Shown here: one piece after another, positions 11,023-20,505 of the stretch | How positions within the stretch are numbered: position 1 is the first letter of the stretch | Layout: each line of letters opens with the position of its first letter | Program-made: the position numbers and the translations under genes | Assembly: GCA_034509735.1 (NCBI GenBank) | Contig: JACGWO010000005.1 | Location: 22,252,383-22,316,382 of the forward strand | Origin: Sesamum alatum | Taxonomy: Eukaryota > Streptophyta > Magnoliopsida > Lamiales > Pedaliaceae | Direction: 5' to 3' | Length of the DNA stretch: 64,000 nt | The notes under the pieces: generated by a model | Told to the model about the DNA's origin: nothing | Databases searched by the model: none | Seen by the model: only the letters and a program-made list of their open reading frames with translations

Positions 11023-11130
11023 TTCACCTAGTCTCTAGTGCCATGGACCGTTGCTAGACGGCCACCCATGGTAACGGGCCCTTGTGGGACACGGGCCCAA
11101 GTCTAGCTGAGGGTGAACCTAAAGGGTCAC
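11023..11130 (+). other. Conserved LTR core with unrelated hairpin (type A)
   Basis: The same core as at 9101-9209, but the hairpin segment is replaced by GGGCCC (11076-11081), TT, GTG, GGA, CAC and GGGCCC (11093-11098), which again folds on itself. The element is present in all type-A LTRs here. Confidence 0.65.
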
Positions 11131-11153
11131 ACACAAATCACCGAGGAGGTTGA

Positions 11154-11481
11154 GAGATCGACTTGGAGTCAATCTCGAAGGATAAAATAAGTAATTGGAT
11201 TACTTAAGGGAAAGTCCATTGGATGGACGGGCCGATATTGTATCGGGCTTTCATTTAATCGGTAAATTGGATTTTCGATTAAATATGGAAAGTTGAGATG
11301 TTGAGACGTTGGATCTTTTAATTGGATTAAAAGATCAACAGGAATAATTTAAGTGGACATTAAATTAGATTTGATATTGGGTTCGTCGTAATTGGATTAC
11401 GATAAAACCCGGTCCATTAAATTATACCCGAGAGGAGAAATAATTCCTAATTTGGAATGGGAAGAAGTTGGACTTCTTTCC
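11154..11481 (+). repeat. Array of hairpins with a TGG triloop (type-A LTR)
   Basis: Successive inverted repeats separated by three bases: 11154-11176 (10-bp arms, one mismatch, loop TGG), 11188-11206 (8 bp, TGG), 11214-11228 (6 bp, TGG), 11232-11246 (6 bp, TTG), 11253-11284 (9 bp outer arms, inner 4 bp, loop TGG), 11322-11346 (11 bp perfect, TGG), 11359-11375 (7 bp with one GU, TAG), 11386-11402 (7 bp, TGG), 11459-11481 (10 bp, one GU, TGG). Arms differ in sequence each time while the loop stays the same. Confidence 0.8.
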
Positions 11482-12321
11482 TTAATTAAACATGGCCGAC
11501 ACCCTCCCTTGGAGGAAGCAAAATCAGCCATATTTCATGCTAGGTGGTATGTTGACTTACCTCTTTTGGAAAAAGACAAATCAACTCCAATCAACCTCTT
11601 CCCTTTTGGTATGATTTGACCATACCATAAATTTTTGGTAGGCTTGATTGAAGAATTGATGGTGATTGATTGGAATGAATCTAGACATCCTTGGATGAAC
11701 CTAGACACATTCCAATAATCACATTAATTATGTAGATATATTAGAATATACAACACCAAGCATAAGTGATTCATTATTCATCTTTTTCTAGGAAAAAGAG
11801 AAGACAAAAATCCTCTCCTCTCTCTCAAAATTTCGTGCTCCCTCCCTCTCTTACACTTGTGTTCTTCACTTGATTTTGAATCAAGAAGAAGAACAAAGTA
11901 AGTTTAAGAGAACACTAATTCATAGTGTTCTTCTCTTAAACCGATTCCTTCCTAAACCCGTTCTTTTCTAGCAAGAAGAACGTGTGTTTCTTCCGGTGTG
12001 GTGTGGATCACCTTTGGAGAATCCATACGTTTGGATTTCGTGAGCATTCTGGAGAAGGAACAACGCTAGTAGCCGGGAGCATACGCTAAACAATCAAAGG
12101 TAACGGTTTATTACGCTTTGATTGATTTCATTTGTATATCTATGCCCTATGTGTTTAAATATATGTTTTAATATTTACACATCCTACATCGAACGCCCGG
12201 TTGAGCACCCAAGGGTACACCCCTTGGGATTCGCGTATTTTGAATTTGATTTAAATTTACGCACTTTCTCGCTTTTCTCGCTTCCGCTCACGCTCCCGGG
12301 CGGATCCGCTTGTCCTTCAAG

Positions 12322-12337
12322 TGGTATCAGAGCCCGG
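12322..12337 (+). promoter_or_regulatory. Primer binding site, element A
   Basis: TGGTATCAGAGCCCGG, two bases after the LTR end at 12319; initiator Met-tRNA type. Confidence 0.95.
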
Positions 12338-12549
12338 TTCGATGTAAGGGGCATTGATCTATGTGTTTGGCATGATCTACTTGCTTTTAAATGGCTTTAT
12401 TGGCATGTTGGATTACATAAATATATGAATAATATGATGATTCAATTGTTTGGATTTAATGGACTTTTGGCATGCTTAATTTTGTTAGATTGGATCTAGA
12501 ATTGCATGCTTATTTTCAGAATAATATTAATGTTATTGTGCTGAAACAG

Positions 12550-12660
12550 TTTTTGAAAAAAAAAAAAAAAATTGGTCGGGCCGGCAGTGGCCGCACACAG
12601 GCGGGCGCGCGCTGCCCTGTGCGCGCGGGCGGCCGGCCAGCACAACGGTTGGGCCGTTTT
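12550..12660 (+). other. A-run followed by hypervariable GC-rich tract in the leader
   Basis: A run of about 15 A is followed by about 75 bp rich in GGCCG and GCGCGC. The flanks (GGCCGGCAGTGGCCG on one side, CAGCACAACGG on the other) also occur in element C, where the GC-rich interior is about twice as long and different in sequence. Confidence 0.75.
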
Positions 12661-13972
12661 TGCTGTTTTTCGACCTTTTTCGAAAAAATTCAATTTTCTG
12701 TATTTTCTGCACAATATTCTGAAAATATGTTAATTTTGCATTTTTGATTTTGGGATAATTGGATTATTCCTTGAATTAAATTTGCTTAATTAATTTGGGA
12801 TTAATACATGCATTGGATGCATTGTTTAAAATGTCCATTAAATTTCAAATTTGAATTTTGCATATTATTTGTATATTTATGCTTTTTGTGATGTTGGACA
12901 TCACTTGGGTATTTGGAATATCCATTGGTTATTTATGCATGATTATTTGGAATAATTATGTTATGTGAGTTGATGGAATCAACATGGGATGATCACAAAG
13001 CCCTAGACCTTGTGTATGGATGAATGAATGTTTATTTATTTTCTGTTGGGTGGGGCCTGCGTGCCTCTTGTTTTTGGGACAATCATCTCCCGTATTTTCA
13101 GCCTCATGATGTTAAGGCTTGTTTTCTTTATTACCGATGTATTACTTTCAGTTGTAATGAGAGTAGATAGGATTGGTGAGGTTTCAATTTTAACAAGCAA
13201 TTGGAGTCGGAGACCCCAAGGAGGAGCATCAAGGCGTGAAACAAGAGCACTACAAGGCCTATTGGAATGACAATGGGTATATTACTATTGTAATAATTTA
13301 GGACCACCCTAGACAGACCATAGACTCACTGCGGGCTCAGTGGGTCGCATAGGTTGGGCTTGTGATCATCCTAACAGGGGTATGCTATGTTTTATGCATG
13401 CGGCGTTTTTTTATTTATCGCTTTAAATATTGGATATTTATGCATGCTAAAACACCATAATGTGATGAGGTCTCGGTCACACTTAAACTCTCATTTGGTT
13501 GGACCAAATTAAATATTAGGCCCAGAACGGACTTGGATCAAAATGGTATTTTGGTTGTCCGAGCCTTCCATCCACAACAATGTGGTGAGGAAGCTACCAC
13601 TACCCAAGTGTGGTCTCACAAGTCGTGGCACACTTGGAATAGGGGAAAGCTGCAGTATTGTTGTGAACAAAAAGACTGCGCTCGTTGTTTCCCTGTCTCA
13701 CGAGTCGTGGGGGGTGACAGTTTGAGGCATGATTTGGTTGATGGGTCGGGCCCAACACTGAGTAACATGGTTCGCTTGGAGTCCTCGGGACCATGTGAAT
13801 AGGTGAGGCAAAATATCTTGGGAATCTCATTGGATGAGAATGATATTGGATATCTCCCACAAGGTCTTCTTCATGTGAATCGTAAAAGCGGGGCATGGAG
13901 ATTACGCTTGTGGATCCCAAGCCCACTAGGAAATGGTTTCCCGAAACTCCGCTTGAGAGTGGCGGACTTTCG

Positions 13973-13980
13973 TATAAATA
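13973..13980 (+). promoter_or_regulatory. Candidate internal TATA box before gag
   Basis: TATAAATA ends 98 bp before the gag ATG at 14078. Element C has the same motif at exactly the same distance (52868-52875 to 52770). It lies about 1.65 kb downstream of the LTR, so it would drive a short-leader gag-pol transcript. Confidence 0.5.
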
Positions 13981-14077
13981 GTGGGAGGGTTAAAGACTAA
14001 AAGACCAAGTCTTCAACTTGAACAATAATATTACCATCATCTGCTAATTTCTGCTTTACATTTTCATTAATGTAGAT

Positions 14078-17000
14078 ATGTCTAAGAACCCGTTAACCAT
14101 GATTCTTGAGACTAACAAATTCAACGGAACGAACTACTCGGACTGGTTGAGAAACCTGAGGATTGTTCTCGGTTTCGAGAACCAAGGCTACGTCTTGACG
14201 AGCCGCCACCGAGCGACTTACCGGAGGGGTCCACGCCTGAAGAACGTTTGACGTTCGAGAAATGGCATGAGGACAACCGGAAAGTACGCAGTATCATACT
14301 GGCTTCGATGTCTAACGACATCCAGAAGCAGTATGAGAGGCTGGACAACGTCTCCGCCATAATGCTCCGCATGAACGAGGTTTATGCGGTTCCGGATAGG
14401 CATATTAGATATGCCGCCACAAAAGCATTCTTTGGCACCAAGCTCGCTGAAGGAGCGTCTGTACACAATCATGGGGTCAAGATGCTCTCCCTAGTGGAGA
14501 AACTCGAGTACCTTAAAGCTGGGCTTAACAATGACCCGTACATTGACGTGATCCTCCAGTCGCTTCCTCCATCCTATGACCCGTTTGTTGTAAACTACAA
14601 CATGAACGGACTTGAGAAGTCTATTCATGAGTTGATCAACATGCTGGTCCAATACGAGGCAACGACCCACAAGTCAGCACCGGTGGTATTGATAGGAGAG
14701 GCTTCGACCTCCAAGGCGAATGGCAAGAGGGCCGGACGCTGGAAGAGGAAGAAGGGCAAAGGGAAGACGGTTGTGGCCCCTGCTCACGCTCCGGGCGTCC
14801 CTGTTGCTCCGGTTGGACCGGGCAAAGGGAAAGGGAAGGCCCGTGGTTCTCAGCGGTCCAAGGCAAATGATGTCTGCATGCATTGCCAAGGGAAAGGGCA
14901 TTGGAAGAGGGAGTGCCCACAACTCCTCTCCAACCCAGGTGTATTTGTGGTTGAAGTTAATATGATTACTAATTCTGCTTCATGGGTATTGGATACCGGG
15001 TGTGGTGCTCACATCTGCAATGATTTGCAGGCACTGCAAATAAGCAGAAGGCTAACCAAGGATGAGATGATCCTGAGGCTAGGCGATGGCAAGGCCGTTG
15101 CTGCGGAGGCCGTAGGATCACTAGAGTTAGCCATTAGTAGTCATGTTAGGATTGTACTGAACGACTGTTTCTATGTACCTAGCATGATTAAAAACATTAT
15201 TTCCATCCCGGTCCTTGATAAGGAGGGATATGAATTTACCATCAATAAAAATGGTTTTTTCATTATCAAAGATGGTATTTCTCATTTGCTTGGTACATTG
15301 GTCAATGGTCTGTACATACTTCAACAGTCTAATTGGATTATGACTACAGAACACAAACGAAAACGTGATGATCATAATAACGCACAGATATGGCATGCGA
15401 GGTTAGGTCATATCTCTAAAGATAGGATAAGAAGGTTGGTGGACTCAAAGAGTCTAGAAATAGACGATTTGGACAACCTACCGACCTGCGAATCCTGTCT
15501 AAAGGGAAAGATGACCAAGAAACCCTTTGTTGGACAAAGTACGCTAGCCAGTGGTCTGTTGGATTTGATCCATACAGATGTCTGTGGTCCACTAAATACT
15601 CAGGGTAGAGGTGGGTACTCGTACTTCATAACCTTTACCGATGATCACTCACGGTATGGTTATGTTTACCTGATGAGGTACAAGTCTGAAGCCTTTGGAA
15701 GGTTTAAGGAATACAGACTTGAAGTAGAGAACCAAACCGGTCGAAAGATCAAAGCCCTTCGGTCGGACCGAGGTGGAGAGTATTTGAGTGGTGAGTTTAC
15801 TGATTATCTAAAAGAGAATGGGATTCTCTCTCAGTGGACCCCTCCTGGAACACCGCAGCTTAATAGTGTGTCTGAAAGGAGGAATCGGACCTTGTTGGAC
15901 ATGGTCCGATCCATGATGAGTTTTACCGAACTACCCCTTTCCTTCTGGGGATACGCTCTTGAGACGGCGGCCAAAGTTGCGCCATCTAAAAGGGTATCCC
16001 AGACGCCATATGAGATATGGCATGGCAAGCCTGCCTCCTACAAATACTTGAAAGTATGGGGTTGCCCCGCATATGTCAAGAGATTAGTGGGAGATAAATT
16101 GGACTCAAGGTCTAGTTTATGCAGGTTTATCGGCTATCCGAAAGAAACTGCGGGGTATTATTTTTATGATCCCTCCGAGCAAAAGGTTTTTATCTCGAGA
16201 AACGCAGTGTTCTTGAAAAAAGGTTTTCCATCGGATAGTCGACGCGATGAGGTGCTCCTTGAGGAATCAAGTGAGGCACCCCATGAGGCGGCAGTGAGAT
16301 CTGAGCCAGTGGTTCCCACTGATATTGTTCCAGTCCTCCGTAGGTCGGCCAGAGTATCCCATGCACCTGATAGGTATGGATTTCTGGGCCTGACCGGTCA
16401 GTTGGATAATGATCCAAAGACGTACGGAGAAGAGATGTCGGACATTGATTCGGACAAGTGGCTTGAGGCCATGAGATCCGAGATGGACTCGATGGGTACA
16501 AACAAGATTTGGACCCTAGCAGATCCACCAAAAGGAGTTAAACCCGAAGCTGGAACATACGTTTTGATGAAGTCATACGGGGATATGATTTCATCAAGAA
16601 CGAGTCCGATCCTTGTGTATACAAGAAGATCAGTGGGAGCTCAGTTGCGTTTCTAGTGCTTTACGTGGATGACATCTTGCTCATTGGGAATGATGCTAAG
16701 ATGTTGGGTACCACTAAAGCTTGGTTGTCAACACAATTCTCCATGAAGGATATGGGCGAGGCATCCTACATCCTTGGCATCAAGATCTACAGGGATAGAT
16801 CTAAAGGATGTTAGGAATGGCCCAGTCCTCGTACATTGAGAAAGTCTTGAAGAGATTCAAGATGGAGAACTCAAAACGAGGATTCCTTCCTATAAGGCAT
16901 GGAATTAAGTTATCCAAGCAGTCTCCTAAGACTGATGAGGAGCTTAAACGGATGTTGGACATCCCCTATGCTTCAGTCGTAGGCAACATACAGTATGTTG

Positions 17001-17610
17001 TTCAGTGCCCTAGACATGATGTGGCTGTCGTGTGCCGGGGAGGCACACTGGAGTGCAGTCAAGACTATCCTGAAGTACCTGAAAAGGACTAAGGACATGT
17101 TCTTGATCTACGGCGGTGGAGAGTTGATACTGGAAGGCTATAGCGATACTAGCTTTCAGTCGGATGACGATGATGCCAAGTCTCAGTCTGGTTATGTGTT
17201 CAGACTTAATGGTGGCGTGGTTACTTGGAAGGGTTCCAAGTAGGCTACCACGGCGGACTCCACCATAGAGTTTTGAATACATAGCAGCTTTGGAAGCTGC
17301 TAAGGAGTGGTTTGGTTGATGAGCTACATCCAAGGGTTGGATGTAGTACCTAGCATTGCTAAACCTGTAATTATCTTTTATGATAACAACCGGGCTATAG
17401 CGCTAGCAAAGGAACCGAGATCTCATCACGATCCAAGCATATTCTTAGACGCTACCATCTCTTAGAGAGATGGATAGCAGGAGTGACGTTCGGTTGGACC
17501 GAGTCAGCTCCGCAGAAAACATAGCAGATCCACTTGCTAAGCCATGTCGCAAGTTGCCCATACTCACCATCTGAATAAGAGGTTCGAGGTCAATGGGTGA
17601 TTGGCTTTAG
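14078..17610 (+). pseudogene. Broken copia gag-pol polyprotein, element A
   Basis: Starts MSKNPLTMILET at 14078. A one-base deletion near 14195 shifts frame; an 802-codon open frame then runs 14248-16656. In it I see gag, a CCHC knuckle (residues about 210-223, CMHCQGKGHWKREC), protease DTG (about 249), the HHCC zinc region (about 383-417), and integrase with both aspartates (about 444 and 507) and the SERRNR glutamate. A 9-bp in-frame deletion lies near 15976. At 16543-16546 a 338-bp deletion relative to element C, joined at the microhomology CCCG, removes the first half of reverse transcriptase. The remaining YVDD and RNase H segments (about 16620-17610) are in other frames with more lesions: a lost base near 16806, a short deletion near 17020 and a stop at 17241. 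The polyprotein cannot be functional. Confidence 0.9.
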
Positions 17611-17624
17611 GTCAAGTGGGAGAT
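17610..17624 (+). promoter_or_regulatory. Polypurine tract, element A
   Basis: GGTCAAGTGGGAGAT directly before the 3' LTR, overlapping the pol stop codon. Confidence 0.9.
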
Positions 17625-19857
17625 TGTTGGAATAGGTGACCAGAAAGCCAATAGGTTTGGCAATTTGTAACCTATCCGACAACTTGATGTGAATGTAATA
17701 TTATTATGTGATGAATAAGATGAGTTTCGTCACCAATGGTACCTTCTTTGTTGCGCTCATCTTACATTTGTTAAAACGGTGTTTGACTTATATCACAACA
17801 AAGCCCACAGACCATGGATAACAACTCCTGCAGTTGGGCCACGCATTAGATGGTGGTCATGAAACCAACTAATTAAGAGTTGGGTCTGAAACGTTCCAAG
17901 TCGAGGACCTCGAGACAGGGCATCGAGAGTCCTATTGAGACTTGCGTCAAGAGTCGTGTTCATTGGATGAGTGCTGTGTTTCATCGGCGACAGGCGTGGG
18001 ACGCCTACACGATCTTGATGGGTTGGTCGACTGGGGTCGAGCCGACTGGACTGACTCGCGGAGATCATCATATGGAAGCCTTGGAGGCTTGGTCGGTATG
18101 ATTGGTTTTCCCCGGTTCCGATAGTACGGGAGTAATCCTCAGACTTGAGGGATCATGGCAGTCGCGTGCACAGGACGGCTGTATCTTGGATCTGGCGAGA
18201 GGTAATCATTCTGTAAGATGATTATCATAAGCCTTGTCCAGTGCAGTCAGAATGTGTAGCGAGGACGGTGGATTCCAAGAAGAGGATCCGTCCCCTGTCA
18301 GTATGTGCCAGAGGTATCTCCTATGCACTCGGACACACGTTCATGCTGTTTGAAGCTGTGGCCACAGTGGTTGGTCGAACAGGGAATGGTTTCCTGTGTC
18401 GATGCAATGAAGCATACGTGGTCTCGAGTATTAAGCATAGATGCCTAGTCAAGGATGGGAACCGACGCCCAATTCCATACCCTAGACTAAGGCCGGGAGA
18501 CGGTAGACGGAAGGATCGTACCCGTACGGAATCGGCGCCTAAATGTTCACGCCAATTCACCTAGTCTCTAGTGCCATGGACCGTTGCTAGACGGCCACCC
18601 ATGGTAACGGGCCCTTGTGGGACACGGGCCCAAGTCTAGCTGAGGGTGAACCTAAAGGGTCACACACAAATCACCGAGGAGGTTGAGAGATCGACTTGGA
18701 GTCAATCTCGAAGGATAAAATAAGTAATTGGATTACTTAAGGGAAAGTCCATTGGATGGACGGGCCGATATTGTATCGGGCTTTCATTTAATCGGTAAAT
18801 TGGATTTTCGATTAAATATGGAAAGTTGAGATGTTGAGACGTTGGATCTTTTAATTGGATTAAAAGATCAACAGGAATAATTTAAGTGGACATTAAATTA
18901 GATTTGATATTGGGTTCGTCGTAATTGGATTACGATAAAACCCGGTCCATTAAATTATACCCGAGAGGAGAAATAATTCCTAATTTGGAATGGGAAGAAG
19001 TTGGACTTCTTTCCTTAATTAAACATGGCCGACACCCTCCCTTGGAGGAAGCAAAATCAGCCATATTTCATGCTAGGTGGTATGTTGACTTACCTCTTTT
19101 GGAAAAAGACAAATCAACTCCAATCAACCTCTTCCCTTTTGGTATGATTTGACCATACCATAAATTTTGGTAGGCTTGATTGAAGAATTGATGGTGATTG
19201 ATTGGAATGAATCTAGACATCCTTGGATGAACCTAGACACATTCCAATAATCACATTAATTATGTAGATATATTAGAATATACAACACCAAGCATAAGTG
19301 ATTCATTATTCATCTTTTTCTAGGAAAAAGAGAAGACAAAAATCCTCTCCTCTCTCTCAAAATTTCGTGCTCCCTCCCTCTCTTACACTTGTGTTCTTCA
19401 CTTGATTTTGAATCAAGAAGAAGAACAAAGTAAGTTTAAGAGAACACTAATTCATAGTGTTCTTCTCTTAAACCGATTCCTTCCTAAACCCGTTCTTTTC
19501 TAGCAAGAAGAACGTGTGTTTCTTCCGGTGTGGTGTGGATCACCTTTGGAGAATCCATACGTTTGGATTTCGTGAGCATTCTGGAGAAGGAACAACGCTA
19601 GTAGCCGGGAGCATACGCTAAAACAATCAAAAGGTAACGGTTTATTGCGCTTTGATTGATTACATTTATATATCTATGCCCTATGTGCTTAAATGTATGT
19701 TTTAATATTTACACATCCTACATCGAACGCCCCGGTTGAGCACCCAAGGGTACACCCCTTGGGATTCGCGTATTTTTTAATTTGATTTAAAATTTACACA
19801 CTTTCTCGCTTTTCTCGCTTCCGCTTCGCGCTCCCGGGCGGATCCGCTTGTCCTTCA
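17625..19857 (+). repeat. Type-A 3' LTR of element A (2233 bp)
   Basis: Starts TGTTGGAATAGGTGACC and ends CTTGTCCTTCA. It matches the 5' LTR throughout. One base of the TGTTC target is missing near 17727, where the 5' copy carries the solo LTR. It contains the same hairpin array, for example AAGCCT, TGG, AGGCTT at 18076-18090. Confidence 0.92.
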
Positions 19858-20275
19858 GTTCAGTACAATCCTAACATGACTACTAATGGCTAACTCTAGT
19901 GATCCTACGGCCTCCGCAGCAACGGCCTTGCCATCGCCTAGCCTTAGGATCATCTCATCCTTGGTTAGCCTTCTGCTTCTTAGCAGTGCCTGCAAATAAT
20001 TGCAGATGTGAGCACCACACCCGGTATCCAATACCTATGAAGCAGAATTAGTAATCATATTTACTTCAACCACAAAGACGGGCCTTCCCTTTCCCTTTGC
20101 TCGGTCCAACCGGAGCAACAGGGACGCCCGGAGCGCGAGCAGGGGCCGCAATCGTATTCCCTTTGCCCTTCTTCCTCTTCCAGCGTCCAGCCCTCTTGCC
20201 ATTCACCTTGGAGGTCGAAGCCTCTCCTGTCAATACCGTCGTCGCCGACTTGTGGGTCGTTGCCTGCGCGCGGCC
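19858..20275 (-). pseudogene. Gag-protease remnant of element E
   Basis: Aligns on the minus strand with the gag-protease part of element C (51684-52190). The linker rich in K, R and P and the DTG-containing segment are recognisable. About 115 bp including the CCHC knuckle are deleted near 20075. Upstream coding sequence is missing, because leader sequence joins directly at about 20270. Confidence 0.8.
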
Positions 20276-20487
20276 GCTGCTATCCGAACCAATTTTTTTT
20301 TTTTTTAATACTGTTTCAACATTATTTAGATCCAATCTAACAAAATTAAGCATGCCAAAAGTCCATTAAATCCAAACAATTGAATCATCATATTATTCAT
20401 ATATTTATATAATCTAACATGCCAATAAAGCCATTAAAAGCAAGTAGATCATGCCAAACACATAGATTTATGCCCCTTACATCGAAA

Positions 20488-20503
20488 CCGGGCTCTAATA
20501 CCA
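20488..20503 (-). promoter_or_regulatory. Mutated primer binding site, element E
   Basis: Minus strand TGGTATTAGAGCCCGG, one C-to-T change from the consensus, two bases from the LTR end. Confidence 0.85.
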
Positions 20504-20505
20504 TT

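Larger units (their letters stand above)
8107..12319 (+). repeat. Type-A 5' LTR of element A, interrupted at 8212-10190
   Basis: Starts TGTTAAAATAGGTGACC and ends CTTGTCCTTCA before the primer binding site. Without the inserted solo LTR and one TSD copy it is about 2.2 kb, like the other type-A LTRs (17625-19857, 20506-22722, 46624-48831). Compared with the 3' LTR, the proximal half and the last 230 bp differ by roughly 4 to 5 percent, but 10981-12085 is almost identical. Confidence 0.9.
12320..14077 (+). other. 5' leader of element A
   Basis: About 1.76 kb between the 5' LTR and the gag ATG. It contains the primer binding site, an A-run and GC-rich tract (12550-12660), AT-rich sequence, and a TATA box close to gag. 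Open frames at 13533-13802 and 13803-14000 are similar in element C, but so is the whole leader; the second starts at GTG, not ATG. I do not call them genes. Confidence 0.75.
8107..19857 (+). mobile_element. Copia element A with both LTRs, containing a solo LTR
   Basis: Plus-strand element with type-A LTRs at both ends, a 5305-bp internal region (12320-17624), primer binding site and polypurine tract. Gag-pol is present but broken. The flanks do not show a TSD: CAAGG precedes 8107 and GTTCA follows 19857. Both flanks are minus-strand copia pol or gag, but from different lineages, so the ends have probably been changed by ectopic recombination. A 1979-bp solo LTR plus its 5-bp TSD later entered the 5' LTR. 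Confidence 0.9.

Noticed and set aside
10708..11031. 107-codon open frame recurring in type-A LTRs (also 18241-18564, 21781-22104, 55703-56026)
   Set aside because: It lies inside LTRs, the opposite strand is also open, it is broken in the 3' LTR of element C, and it has no recognisable domain. Recurrence is explained by repeat identity.
11392..11619. 75-codon open frame identical in both LTRs of element A (18925-19152)
   Set aside because: It overlaps the hairpin array and lies in the near-identical patch between the LTRs; identity does not show coding selection.
13533..14000. Two leader open frames similar in elements A and C
   Set aside because: The whole leader is similar at DNA level, the second frame starts at GTG, and no domain is visible.
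16543..16546. Splicing as cause of the missing RT segment in element A
   Set aside because: No placement of the breakpoints gives GT at one end and AG at the other; the CCCG microhomology explains the junction better.
6228..20505. H and E as two halves of a single element split by A
   Set aside because: Their LTRs are of different types (B and A) and their coding sequences belong to different lineages.
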